Shown: one piece after another, positions 49,191 through 59,660 of the stretch
Layout: each line of letters starts with the position of its first letter
Position numbering within the stretch: the stretch's first letter is position 1
Assembly: GCA_039621445.1 (NCBI GenBank)
Contig: CP154954.1
Coordinates: 51,789,526-51,853,525, forward strand
Reading direction: 5' to 3'
DNA from: Euglena gracilis
Lineage: Eukaryota > Euglenida > Euglenophyceae > Euglenales
Length of the DNA: 64,000 nt
Program-made: the position numbers and the translations under genes
The notes under the pieces: generated by a model
Databases searched by the model: none
The model's input: the letters and a program-made list of their open reading frames with translations, nothing else
Told to the model about the DNA's origin: nothing

Positions 49191-51329
49191 GCGGATGTGA
49201 ACAAACTTGAATCTGCGTTTGCGGATTTGCACAAACGGTGCAACGGTATTCAATAATCAATTCCGTACATCAACGGCATTGAAACCGTGCTGGCGGATGT
49301 GAATACCTGACACAAAACCCTACAATCCAACACTTCCCATTTAAAAAAACGCGTAGAAGCACTTTCTACAAGGGTATCCGGACTCCAACCATCTTCGGAT
49401 GGACAAACCGTTCGCGAAGTCGAATTACCCGCTGATTTTCACAACCAAATGCTCGCGATAAACCAGGGAAAATTACAAGAATTTTGTGAAACCTTGATGA
49501 GGACCGAAAAATAGGTCACCCAGCAAGTTCTCACATTAAAACGACAAATTTTAGCGTTGGAGAACCGACTTTCTACAATGATGGACGACAAAACCGCTGA
49601 AAATGCGGTAGGGGCACCCTAACCCACATTGGGTACCAAAACCCCACAAGCCGAGAATCGGATGAACACCATTACAACCGCAATGGAAACTTTGGGGAAT
49701 CGGGTCCAATTTATGGACACCGCTTTTCCAAAGCTTTCAGCGGGTTTTGACTCCATTGTTGACAATTATCACTTTTGGATGAGCTACCCTCATACCGCAA
49801 ACGTACGAAGCGTTTGCAGTGTGATGTGGAACGAATTTTGGACCTTTTCCAAGTGGTTGGTTCATTGGAACATAGTGTCCAAGATTTTGCATTGAGTTTG
49901 GATGTGATTCATGCAAAATCCTGCAACCCCCCACACTTTGCCCATGAAAACACAGTTTTCGGTGGTCAAAATATAACTTCCAGCTCACAAAGCGCTGTTC
50001 GCGCATCGACCGAAGAATCAGATTCGCGACTCGTTGGGTGCCATTCCTAACAAAGGCGGAGTATGCGCACCCCAACAAGCATCCTCGCATCCACATACAC
50101 TACAAGCATCCACGGATGCACAATGTCATGCACATCCTACAATCGCGATTACAATCGCCCGTTTATACCAAACTCAGGATTCCCCCACATAAGGGTGAAC
50201 CTTTGGATGAGGAACCGTTTTTTACCACAAAAACCATGAATCCTCCGGGTTAAAAACAAGAACTCCGTGAATCGGGACTGATTCGCGGTATGAGCCATAC
50301 CCCTACCCCGGGTATTGGCCATGGATCGCGAATGCGAAACGCAGAATCTACCGCGGTTCCCCGATTTGTGGGTGAACCACGGGATTCCTACCCCCCCTGG
50401 TATCTTACCAGATCCCGAATCGCGGAATCGCTTTCCTTTTCAATCCGAATCCAGGAATCGTAAAACGCAACCACAAAAATAGCGGAATCGCGATGTACCA
50501 AACATCCATGGTACCTACGGTACCATGAGTAACTTCCTGGATGCGCATTCGCGCATGCCACCACTACAAACCTACACCAACAACAACCGTGCAAATCGCG
50601 GACCACAACGCGATTTAAAAGATACAATTATAAAATGCCAACAAGATCAAGCCACAATCGGGCGGAGATCTTACAACTTGGAAAATTTTTTGGCGCGACT
50701 GGGTATACTACTGGGACTTCAAGGTCCCAACCCAAGACGGGACCCCCGAGGTAATCAAAATGTAATTTATTGATTGCCTCCCCAAGAAAGAAAAAGAACG
50801 CGCCCGACAACTTGTGATCGGAATAGGATTTCTTTTGATGAACTGGTTGACCAATATGCGTCAACTTGTTGAAGCCTAATTTCGCTAATTGCGCCGGAAA
50901 AAAATTGACAGCAATTCGCACCTAGTGACCGAAAATGGAAGTCAATCGACCTTTGGCATTCCAAACGGTTGGGATTGGCTTCAGAAGTTGATGAACAGGG
51001 AGAGAACCAAATGAAAGAAAAATTCGATGCGGTTCTCCTCCGTTTCATTCCTACAGTTATCAAAGACATTCAACGCGGACAATAAACTTACACTTGACCA
51101 ACGGTGGAATTACGTTTCCAAACAAATGAAACTCTCACAACTTTTGGGACATATATCATCAACTTACACCCAGCACCCTACCGCTGGTCTCACCAGTGGT
51201 ACGGTAAGTGCCCTACAAAAGACTCCTTCTCCAAAATCCCCACGGGGATACGGCAAACATACAAACTCCCCAAGAGGAGACACAAAAACGCGCTACCCGC
51301 GCTCTTCTGACTAATCTACTGACAAAACT

Positions 51330-51850
51330 TGCTTTTTGTGCAACAAATCGGGGCATACGTCCCGTGACTGCCCCCACCCTGATACGCGAAAGCGATATCA
51401 GAGTCCAAGGGGTTCACAATCATCCCGGAGCTCGAGCTCCTCTAGGTTTTCACACAAATCTGGACAATCACAATCTTCGGGTTATCGCCAAAGGTCCTGA
51501 TCACCGTTCCGCGACTGCGGACGCGATCGTGCACCTCGTGGTCGATCTCTCCGACCCCCTTACAAACGTGATACAAATCGCGACTCATCGCGATCACGTT
51601 CGCGAAGTGGATCATCCTCTTCGCGATCATCCCGGAAACCGGATTACAACAATCGCAGTCGAACAGGATTCCGTTCACCCAGACCTCCAAGGGGCGAAAT
51701 CCCATCCAAGTTACAAAACCGACAAAAGTGTTCCATTTGTGGATCACATAACCACCACTCGTCCAAGTGTTACTGTTCTCGCTCTCCCTGCCCGAACCAA
51801 CGTCACCGCAATGACACAAAACGTAACAACAAGCTCAAGGTCGGGTTCAA
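51330..51850 (+). pseudogene. element 3 nucleocapsid: two CCHC knuckles around an RS-rich region
   Basis: CFLCNKSGHTSRDC at 51,330-51,371 and CSICGSHNHHSSKC at 51,729-51,770 are both C-x2-C-x4-H-x4-C zinc knuckles that bind retroelement RNA. Between them lies an Arg/Ser-rich stretch with repeated CGCGA-containing codons. At least one stop interrupts the frame. Confidence 0.75.
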
Positions 51851-52155
51851 AATCTCCTCTTTAGAGGAGGGAACCCTGGTTTCGGGCAGGGAGGGGATGA
51901 GAACTCCAAATCCTCGTCGGAGGACCACCGCAAGGCGGTCCGCACATTGCGCGCTATCTATTCACACAAGAAAACGATAAACAGCCGAATTGCTGAATCG
52001 GACCTGGAGTAGAGGAGCCCGAGGTCTGTGGGCACGGACCTCTGGGCTGATGAACAGACGGAAGTAGGACCTGATAAACCTTAGTTTCCCTGCCAATCTG
52101 CCTTTTTGGTCGTACCCTGAAAATTTTCGGGTCCCCCACCCCCCACTCCAAATTT

Positions 52156-52680
52156 TTGCCTGGACTGGTGAGCAAAGTAGGAAAGGAATCCTGGAACAGT
52201 TGGAGAGACAACAATTTTACACCGGATCCTGCCCTTTGCGTACCCCCCATGGAACTTTTGGTCAAAGCGGAAATCCGAACACAAAAGTTTTCTACGAAAT
52301 GCAAAATTTTGGTCGACACAGGGTGTCGAATCCCCATTCCTTTTCGAACGGGAATAATTCCCAACTCTCTCTTGGTGAAAGCCAAGTACCCCATCAAAAT
52401 TATGACTGCTGACAACAGCCCCATGTGCAGAGGTGACTTGGGATGCTTTTTGGACATGCTCCTCCCCATCATCCCCAAGCACCACTCACAACCCCCACAC
52501 ATACAAAATTTTCTGGGTACCAGGAGTTACGAATCGGGTATCCCCGGTGTGACGTAATTTTGGGTTTTCCGTTTTTGCGTCAGAACCGCCTGGTTGTGGA
52601 CTGCCCCTCCCTCGGTTTGCGCACTACCTCACGCACACAACCCACATCACCGAATTTCTCTCCCAAGGTGTCTTCCCAGA
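52156..52680 (+). pseudogene. element 3 aspartic protease
   Basis: KCKILVDTGCRIPIPFR carries the DTG catalytic triad, followed by ITADNSPMCRGD. After a frameshift near 52,500, DVILGFPFLRQNRLVVD provides the ILG-type second motif. It lies upstream of the Dam-like ORF. Confidence 0.7.
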
Positions 52681-53207
52681 CGCCCCCCCGCCTAGCCACA
52701 ACGTTTTCTACAACCCAAAACACCGTTTCCTACACCAGGGGTAAAGAGAGCGCTGCTACTCTACCCACTACAATTTACCGCACGTTTCACATGCGGTAGG
52801 AAAAGCGAGTGGGTTAACGTCCCACGTTTCACTGGGTTCCGAGGTGAAAACTCAAAGGCCTGAAGAAAATTCGGTGTCGAGTGGCCGCCCAGCTGCACAA
52901 CTTTTACGTTTTCTACCAGGTGTGTCGATTTCGGACACCCCTGTACACCCCCCAGCAGCTACAACTTTCAATATCCCCGTGCACACACTACACATGACTG
53001 ACGTGCACCACCAGACCGACACTTCCTTCCAATGCGCACATTGTCGGAGAATTTCCACACAACCTGATTTTGATTGTGGATGTATTGTTGAACCTTCCAA
53101 AGTAATCGCTTTACTCAACAACCAGAGTACATTTGGTACCGGAACCGGTACCGAGTATACCCTGACAGCTGAACGACAACACAACAAACCGGGTTGTTAC
53201 CCGTTGT

Positions 53208-53876
53208 GTGTTGAAGTACATCGACAACTGGACAAGCGGAATCACTTCCCTATTCGGAATCGCGAGAGTCACGTATCCTGAGCTTCAACGGCAGAAAGAC
53301 AGTCTCTCTGACGAATGGCAGAATGCCAACCCCTCCAATGTCCCTGTTTCCAAATGGCAGAATGCCAACCATTGTACTTTTCACAATGCACTTGGTACAA
53401 TGACTGATGAAGTGTCTTTGGACACACTGCATTACCAATGTGGCCCGATAAACTGTGTCTCAGCCCTCTATAGGTCTGAAACGGCGACAGTTTTCGCGAA
53501 CCACATTTGGAATGCGTTCAATTTTGGACAATATCGCATTTTAGAAACTTGGTGTTCCAAAATTGCACGGATCGCAAAGTCGAGGGAATTACAATTGGAG
53601 ATTGATGCATTTTCGTCCAAAGCACCTTCTCGCCTGCCCAACTACTGGTCCAGCCATACAGTTGCGTTTAATAAGTTCTGGGGTGATGTAGTTATTTGGC
53701 TACACACGCCTCTCAAACTTATCCCTTTTGTTGTTGACAAGATCATTCAGGATCAAGCACGCGGTGTGCTGCTCATTCCTATAAATATCGAAGTGGAATG
53801 GTTCCAACAACTGACGTATGTCACTTTTCAGTGGTGGGATTTACCGAATGAAAACCCCTTGTTTGAAGATTTTTGA
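53208..53876 (+). CDS. element 3 Dam-like methyltransferase domain (catalytic box changed)
   Basis: An uninterrupted 222-codon frame from a GTG. Its second half reads LQLEIDAFSSKAPSRLPNYW, HTVAFNKFWGDVVIWLHTPL, KLIPFVVDKIIQDQARGVLL and IPINIEVEWFQQL. These line up with the element 1 domain (QLDAFATEKNKRF ... LLWMNPPFSKISQVVKKI ... LLMVPRWVHRRW). The NPPF box is HTPL here, so adenine methylation is unlikely although the fold is kept. It lies between protease and RT. Confidence 0.7.
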   Translation: MLKYIDNWTSGITSLFGIARVTYPELQRQKDSLSDEWQNANPSNVPVSKWQNANHCTFHNALGTMTDEVSLDTLHYQCGPINCVSALYRSETATVFANHIWNAFNFGQYRILETWCSKIARIAKSRELQLEIDAFSSKAPSRLPNYWSSHTVAFNKFWGDVVIWLHTPLKLIPFVVDKIIQDQARGVLLIPINIEVEWFQQLTYVTFQWWDLPNENPLFEDF

Positions 53877-54058
53877 GGTGTCATGTTACCACCGTTGAAA
53901 GAAATCATTTTTCGTGTTTGTTGCTTTGATGCATTCAGAACTGTTGACCACACCGGCAAATTCCTACAGGAAAAAGGTCAGAATGACCAATCCTACCAAC
54001 TATCCGCAGTGACAGAAAGCGGTGGTCAACACCCCAAGACATAAGAAGTATGTACAAA

Positions 54059-54943
54059 GATCAATCACGAATTCAGTGATGTTCTAGAACATCCTATCTA
54101 TGCCCATGACATAAATCCTGTAAATCGCGGACCTTTTGGTGTCTGTAAAATCGAACTCAAAGAAGGTGCACAGCCCATGCACCAAAAATTCTTTCGCTTT
54201 TCAAGCGAAAAAGAACAAGCCCTCAATGCAATGATCGAAAACTGATTGAGCTAAAATTGATCATACCATCCAAAAGCGAGTGTACGTCACAAGTTTTTTG
54301 TGGTACCCAAGCCTCCCGATGCTTCTGGACAGAAGAAGTGCAGACTTGTGCTGGATTACCGATACTTGAACTCACAAACGAAGGATGATCCATTTCCAGA
54401 AGACTTGATTACAAAACAAGCAAAAAAAAGACTCTGGTCTATTTTCGACTTAGATGATGGTTTTCGTAACCTCTCGCGGAGTTTACCAATGGACGGTGTT
54501 TACTAATGGGTGTACAGAACGGCCCAGCCATGTTACAAAGTATGATACAATTGATTTTACGGGACTTACCGTTTGCAATGGTATACATTGATGACGTGCT
54601 GATAGGCACACCCCCTCCACTTACAAATTCGGGTAGTGATATCCTTGATATCCACTACCGCGATGTGAGATCCGTACTGACAATGTTTCAAAAACATTTG
54701 CTTTTCGTCAAAGGCGCGAAAATGCATTTGTTTCGCGAAACGATAAAATTTTGTGGACACGTTCTTAACAACGGACAAAGGAGATCATCTCCAAGGATAC
54801 TTGAAGCCATAAAGAAGTGGACAGCTGATCACATCAAAACACTCACATATTTAAAAGTTTTTTTTGGGTTTAGCAAAGTATTACGCGATTTACACGAAGG
54901 AAGTCGCGAAAAACGCGGTACAACTCAACATTCGTGTGCCTGA
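54059..54943 (+). pseudogene. element 3 reverse transcriptase
   Basis: INHEFSDVLEHPIYAHDINP and a K-x-F-R-F-S block start the domain. After stops, KKCRLVLDYRYLNSQTKDDP and SIFDLDDGFRNLSRS (motif A) follow, then after a frameshift FAMVYIDDVLIGTPPP (YIDD, motif C) and FCGHVLNNGQRRSSP. It is Ty3/gypsy-like and degenerate. Confidence 0.75.
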
Positions 54944-54949
54944 AAATAC

Positions 54950-55241
54950 AAAGATACAATGGAATGATACAATGCGAGAATCGCTAACGATACTCAACCA
55001 GCTGATGTTGGACAACGTTATACTTGACATTGCTGACCCGTAGAAACCATATGTACTGGAGGTCAACGGCAGTGACTATGCTGTCGGCGGTGTGTTGAGT
55101 CAACACAACTCGTCCAGTGAATTGCGCCATGTAGCAAGGGCAGTATGCGGCACAACCAGAACCTCAAAGGCAGTATGCCATTCCGGTGGTACCCCGCTTC
55201 CCCAAGTATATGGGCGAACTCACTACTGTTTCAACAGATAC
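54950..55241 (+). pseudogene. element 3 RNase H start and junction with element 2
   Basis: KPYVLEVNGSDYAVGGVLSQ is the first RNase H strand with its Asp replaced by Asn (usual 'V-x-D-A/G-S'). Soon after, the frame changes to a Gln/Tyr-rich segment ending YMGELTTVSTDT at the insertion point. RNase H motifs 2-4 are missing, so there is an internal deletion. Confidence 0.55.
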
Positions 55242-55447
55242 TGCGAACTATCTGCTGACCGCTTACCTTACCAACTGCCGAACTGACTTTTGTATTCCGA
55301 ATTCGAACTTTTCCCCTCGCAGACTGCTGGCCCTGGTGTTATGTCTTCACATTGAGTTGTGTTTACGTCTTTGGGACAATTGGGATATCAAGAAAATTGG
55401 GAATCCGAGGATTTCAAGAAAAACAAAAGAATATTCTGAGGCGTCCA
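55242..55447 (+). repeat. 5' LTR of element 2
   Basis: A direct repeat of 61,818-62,008 with about ten substitutions and a 15-bp block (TTGGGAATCCGAGGA-like) absent from the other copy. It starts TGCGAACTATCTGC and ends GGCGTCCA. GATAC precedes it at 55,237-55,241. Confidence 0.85.
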
Positions 55448-55451
55448 AAGT

Positions 55452-55463
55452 TGGTCGCAGAGG
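55452..55463 (+). promoter_or_regulatory. primer binding site of element 2
   Basis: TGGTCGCAGAGG matches the complement of the initiator tRNA-Met 3' end (TGGTAGCAGAGG) at 11 of 12 bases, 4 bp inside the 5' LTR. Confidence 0.75.
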
Positions 55464-55884
55464 ATTCTTGTTACAATCGTCCAAGACGTCTTCGAGGAGA
55501 CTGGTCTTTGTTTTACTGGTTGTTGAAGTTCCAGAAGGTGTACTTCCTGAAGGCATGGTTAACCGAGTTGCTGGTACAGAACAACGTCTTCAACAGGAAG
55601 TTGACATTGAGGCTGTGGTGAACAAGTTCACAGTGGAGAATTTGTCAACAGTTGTTGTACTGGTTACTTGGTTGTTGAAGCTTGTGGTGCTGCTGTTCAC
55701 CTTGCTGTCCAGAAGAAGATCCTGGTGGAGGCAAGATCTTCATCATCTTGCAGACATGGTCCTGAACCAAGTGGTTGGTTTTCCTTTCTGGTTTCTTCAG
55801 TTTTGTTTGTCTTTTTGGGTTGACCAGTGTTTCTCCCAGTTTTCAGAGCCAGTTGTTGAGATTTTTTGAAAGTGATCTGCAGAA
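55464..55884 (+). other. element 2 untranslated leader
   Basis: About 420 nt between PBS and Gag. A frame from the 5' LTR stays open to 55,869 and would give hydrophobic segments (VVVLVTWLLKLVVLLFTLL). With no known counterpart and a position in the leader, I do not call it a gene. Confidence 0.5.
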
Positions 55885-56732
55885 ATGTCTTCCATTGAAT
55901 ATTTGGAAACAAGGTTGCAAGAATTGGAAATCAAATCAGCCAGCAGCAGTCCGTCTGTGTTTACCCCTGTGAACCCCGTCACCAAGGTTGAAAAATTTCT
56001 GAAGCAGATTGTGGAACCAAACTCCAGCAACCCCAACCAAACTTCAACCCAAAGTTCAAGATTACCCCTTGTGAAATTGCCAGAGTTTGATGGTGCAATT
56101 TGGCCAGAGTTTTGAAAGATTTTGGCAGATGGTTGAGGTTAACTGGTGCTGTTGCATTTGGAAGTGTCCAGAAAAAGGATTGGCTGTTGGAATGTTGCAC
56201 CCCCAAGGTGAAAAAACTGGTTGAAAAAGTGATTGATGAGAATGATGATTATGAAAAAGTGCTGTTGCAAATTGCAAAATTGTTCCCAACACTGGAAAAT
56301 GACATGACTTTGAGATCTGCCATTGAGAAAGTGCCAGCACTTTCACAGAACCCTGAAACCCAAGACATCAAAAAACTTTTCATTGAATTGGACAGTTTGA
56401 TGGCCAGGTTGAGCCCCCAGGCCATGAGTGAACAGGAAAAGTTTCTGGTTTTGCTGAGGAAATTACACCTCAGAATGTATGCAGACATAAGGGCAGACAG
56501 ATATTACAAACATCGTTCTGAGACATTCACAGATTTGAGGAAAACAAATTTTGAAAAAAGTTCTGAAGATTGGTTGGAGAGAAATTTGCTGAAAAAAGAA
56601 AATCTCAGACCCCTGATTGAAAGACCCCCTGACCAATCAGAAAAAGTTGGTGAAAGTGTCCCAGAATCTGGAAAAGGTAGAAAATCTGGTGGAAAAGGAA
56701 AAGGCAAAAAAAAAAGGCAAAGGCAAGGGTGA
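55885..56732 (+). pseudogene. element 2 Gag (frameshifted)
   Basis: The ATG at 55,885 starts SSIEYLETRLQELEIKSASS, continuing to LPLVKLPEFDGAIWPEF, where a frameshift occurs. In the next frame VQKKDWLLECCTPKVKKLVE, MARLSPQAMSEQEKFLVLL and RMYADIRADRYYKH look like a capsid helix bundle, and GKGRKSGGKGKGKKKRQRQG ends it. A run of ten A at 56,706-56,715 marks another frame change before the zinc knuckle. Confidence 0.75.
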
Positions 56733-56737
56733 AATAA

Positions 56738-57415
56738 AAATTTGATGACACCCCAGCCCAACGATTTGGAGCCACAATTTTCTGTCGATTTTGTCACAAA
56801 AAAGGGCATTATAAAGAAAGATGTTGGTCAAAAGAAAAGTTTGATAAAAAGAAGGCAGCAGCCCAGAAGGAGGCAGGTAAAGGGACCCCTTCGGTTCAAC
56901 CCAGGGAGTGCAAACCCAGGTTACCCCCCCCGGGTAAGAACCCCAAAAAGAGAAAGGCTGATGCTTTGCAATTGCTCCAGATGGTGTGTAAAACTTACCT
57001 TTTGCCAGTGAAAGTTTATGGAAAGGATGTTCAAGCCATTTTGGACACAGGGGCCACCATCACTGCAGTTTCTAAGAAATGTGTTCCTGAGAATAAAATT
57101 CAGCGGAGTGCTGTGGTACCCCTGCAGATCGGCAACGGGGAGTACATTTTTTCCGAGGGAACGTGTGAGATGTGTTTTCAGTTTGGGTCCAAGATTTTGA
57201 AACTGAAAGCTGTTGTGGTGGATACTTGTGCCTTTGAGGCAGTTTTGGGGACTGACGTCACAGAGAGTGAGTTTTTTGGAGGGTTGTTGACCAGACCCCC
57301 AGAATCATCATCGAAGGTGAGGAGTTTTTACTCCAGAGCCATGATGGGGACCACACCATCAAAAGAATTTTCAAACTTTTCAAGACAGAAATTTACACTT
57401 TGGTCAAGCCAGTGA
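56738..57415 (+). CDS. element 2 nucleocapsid knuckle and aspartic protease
   Basis: One frame carries CRFCHKKGHYKERC (56,783-56,824, C-x2-C-x4-H-x4-C), a basic linker, and then the protease with VQAILDTGATITAVSKK (DTG), a flap region and FEAVLGTDV (second motif). Past 57,300 the more likely frame is +1, where it leads without a gap toward the Dam-like domain. Confidence 0.8.
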   Translation, partial: KFDDTPAQRFGATIFCRFCHKKGHYKERCWSKEKFDKKKAAAQKEAGKGTPSVQPRECKPRLPPPGKNPKKRKADALQLLQMVCKTYLLPVKVYGKDVQAILDTGATITAVSKKCVPENKIQRSAVVPLQIGNGEYIFSEGTCEMCFQFGSKILKLKAVVVDTCAFEAVLGTDVTESEFFGGLLTRPPESSSKVRSFYSRAMMGTTPSKEFSNFSRQKFTLWSSQ

Positions 57416-57419
57416 AGTC

Positions 57420-57909
57420 AAAAGCTTTGGAATAATTGAAGATTTCTGAGGGTCAGATTTTGATTGATATTTTTGAAAACCACCTGAACCACACACAGTC
57501 TTTTCTACATGACGAAAGGGAATTCAGCCTACAGGTATTCATGGGAAAAATTGTTGTGTGACATTGGTGCTTCCAAGTTTCTGTGGGAAACCCCCCCTTC
57601 AGCCAACTAAGCAAAGTGGTGACCAAGTTGTGCCTTGAAGAAACAAAAATGGACCTGGTACACCCAGCCTGGGTTGACCAGTACTGGTCCCCCCTTCTGG
57701 AAAGGGTAACGGTGGCCAGGGTGAAAATTTCAAGTGGGGTTCCCTTGTTTGTGGGTGACAGGTGCAAAAAGGCACTGACTTTCCCCCTGTGGAACACTTT
57801 TGTGATTGTGGTGGACACAGTGCAATTCAAGATGGATTTTGAGCTTTTGGACCCAGAATTGTCAGTTGGCTCAGGAAAGTCTCAAGAAATTGGAGTTTGG
57901 ATGAACTGA
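57420..57909 (+). pseudogene. element 2 Dam-like methyltransferase domain
   Basis: The N-terminal box ILIDIFENHLNHTQSFLHD (57,450-57,510) corresponds to 'LDAFAT-x(2)-N-x(3)-F'. After a stop or frameshift, the frame 57,583-57,909 continues GNPPFSQLSKVVTKLCLEET, MDLVHPAWVDQYWSPLLERV, and FPLWNTFVIVVDTVQF. It matches the element 1 domain in order (NPPFS(K/Q)-(I/L)-S-x-VV, then P-x-W). The NPPF box is intact. It sits between protease and RT, whereas in element 1 the domain is upstream of the protease. Confidence 0.75.
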
Positions 57910-58415
57910 AAGATGAGATCAGAAAGTACCCCACTGTGGATGATGAAATTCAAGTTGATTTCCCAGATCTTGCTGGTGTTGCCCCCCATCAGCATGCACA
58001 ACAGTCTGCAAATCCACCTGCAGCCCAGAAAGTTTTTGAAAGTCCAAGTTTTCGTTTGGAGAGTGTTACCCCCAAGGAATCAGAAGAAAAGGTGAAAGAA
58101 TGGTTGGAAAATGTGGTGGTGTTTGAACCAATGAGTGAGCATGAAAACATCAATTTTTTGGCTGAATTGACAAAGGACATTGAAGGTGAGCTCAGTCTTT
58201 TTCAGGAGGTGAGAAAAGATGTGGAGGTGATGTTTTTCCAGCTGTCCCAGCCTGTGGAAGATGTTCAGTTTGCAAAACCCGTGAAGAATCCCAAGGCAAA
58301 AATCAGGATGGATGAACTCAAAGGCCTTTCCCCAGTTTACATGAAAAGATTTGGACTTTGGAGGCCCAGAAAAAGGCCGATTACAAAAGCAGCAAATCGT
58401 TTACTGAGAATCTGA
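57897..58415 (+). CDS. element 2 linker between methyltransferase and RT
   Basis: 172 codons, acidic and helical, with HAQQSANPPAAQKVFESPSF and later TKDIEGELSLFQEVRKDVEV. It has no family match. It probably forms the N-terminal extension of RT, since the next ORF overlaps it by 58 nt in another frame. Confidence 0.5.
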   Translation: MDELKDEIRKYPTVDDEIQVDFPDLAGVAPHQHAQQSANPPAAQKVFESPSFRLESVTPKESEEKVKEWLENVVVFEPMSEHENINFLAELTKDIEGELSLFQEVRKDVEVMFFQLSQPVEDVQFAKPVKNPKAKIRMDELKGLSPVYMKRFGLWRPRKRPITKAANRLLRI

Positions 58416-59404
58416 GTGGAGAATTTGAGAAAGAAGTTGAGAAATTCAGAGACCACCCCAGGTTGTATGAGCTTTTGGTGAAATTTTCTGATGTTTTTGG
58501 ACCATTGCCCACAATTTCTGAGTCTTCCCTCCTGCGTGTTTTGATGGACATTGAGCTGAAGCCTGAATGGGAAGGGAAACCCGTAAGGCAAAAGTGTTGG
58601 CCCATGCCCCAGGAGGATGAAAAAGAAATTGACCTTCAGTGTGAAGAATTGCTAAAGTCAGGGTTGATTGAGCTATTCCCAGTTGGTGAAATCCCCCAGG
58701 TGTGTAGCCCCACATTTTTGGTGGACAAGAAAGGGTCACGTACCAGAAGGATGGTCATTCATTATGGAAAATTGAATTCCAGAAGCAAAGCACATGCAGA
58801 TTTTGTGCCAAAAATGGAAATTCTTGTTGAAAGTTTTGCCAAGTGTCGGTTCAAAAGTACCCTGGACACGAGGAGTGGGTATTGGCAAAACCCAGTCACA
58901 AAAAGAGCAGCAAATTTGTCTGCATTTTGCCTTCCTTCAGGGAGGTGTTTTCGTCCAAAAAGGATGATGTTTGGGTTGATGAATGCCCCGGGGATTTTTC
59001 AGGAGTTAAGCAAAACGGATTTGAGAGTGAGAGAGATTTTGAAGGATGGACACCTGGCTTCTTTTTTCGATGACACAGGGGTTGGTGCGAATTCTGAGGA
59101 GGACCATTTGTATCTTTTTGAAAAGCGGTTTGAAGTTTGCAGAAAGAACCAAGTGAGAATCAAATTGAGCAAATGTTCTTTTCTGAATCAGACTATTGAC
59201 TACTTGGGCTTCTCGTTGGGATGGGGAATGTGGCAGGCAAGCAAGAGGAACATTGAACCAATTCTGCGTTTTCGAGTTCAGAATCAAAGGGATTTGAGGC
59301 GAATTTTGGGAGCCATGAATTTTTATCGCAGACACGTGAAAGGTTTTACCTTTGACTCAGTCCCACTGACAGATCTTCTGAAAAAGAATGTGAAATGGAG
59401 GTGA
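58358..59404 (+). CDS. element 2 reverse transcriptase
   Basis: 348 codons. KCWPMPQEDEKEIDLQCEEL and GLIELFPVGEIPQVCSPTFL form the fingers. FKSTLDTRSGYWQNPV is motif A with the catalytic Asp, FRPKRMMFGLMNAPGIFQEL is motif B, and ASFFDDTGVGANSEEDH is motif C (FFDD in place of YxDD). IDYLGFSLGWG and ILGAMNFYRRHVKGF follow. Both motif C aspartates are present; the Phe variant is unusual. Confidence 0.85.
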   Translation: MEAQKKADYKSSKSFTENLSGEFEKEVEKFRDHPRLYELLVKFSDVFGPLPTISESSLLRVLMDIELKPEWEGKPVRQKCWPMPQEDEKEIDLQCEELLKSGLIELFPVGEIPQVCSPTFLVDKKGSRTRRMVIHYGKLNSRSKAHADFVPKMEILVESFAKCRFKSTLDTRSGYWQNPVTKRAANLSAFCLPSGRCFRPKRMMFGLMNAPGIFQELSKTDLRVREILKDGHLASFFDDTGVGANSEEDHLYLFEKRFEVCRKNQVRIKLSKCSFLNQTIDYLGFSLGWGMWQASKRNIEPILRFRVQNQRDLRRILGAMNFYRRHVKGFTFDSVPLTDLLKKNVKWR

Positions 59405-59660
59405 TCTGAAAAGGAGGAGAGTTTTTTTGAATGCTTTGAAAAGGAAATTTTGAGTGGTGTGGTGACCATTGCTTCACAAACAAGGATTTTGCAAAATCTG
59501 CCAATTGTGTGGATGACAGACAATGAGGCAGCCACCTCTTTTCTGAAGGGTGAACCCGCCTTCAGCAAAAGGCTCAGAATGATGTATGTGTTTTTGCACT
59601 AGTTCAAACTGAATATCGTTCATGTGGCAGGTTGCAAAAATGAATTGTGTGATTTTTGTC
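59405..59660 (+). pseudogene. element 2 RNase H remnant
   Basis: SEKEESFFECFEKEILSGVV, LPIVWMTDNEAATSFLKGEP and LNIVHVAGCKNELCDFC match the order of RNase H-like segments, with TDN for the third Asp and 'VHV-x-G-x-x-NE-L-x-D' at the end. Two stops interrupt it, and the domain is about half the usual length. Confidence 0.6.

Noticed and set aside
55186-55869. A 227-codon gene crossing the element 2 5' LTR
   Set aside because: It joins element 3 sequence to the LTR and leader of element 2, so it cannot be an ancestral gene.
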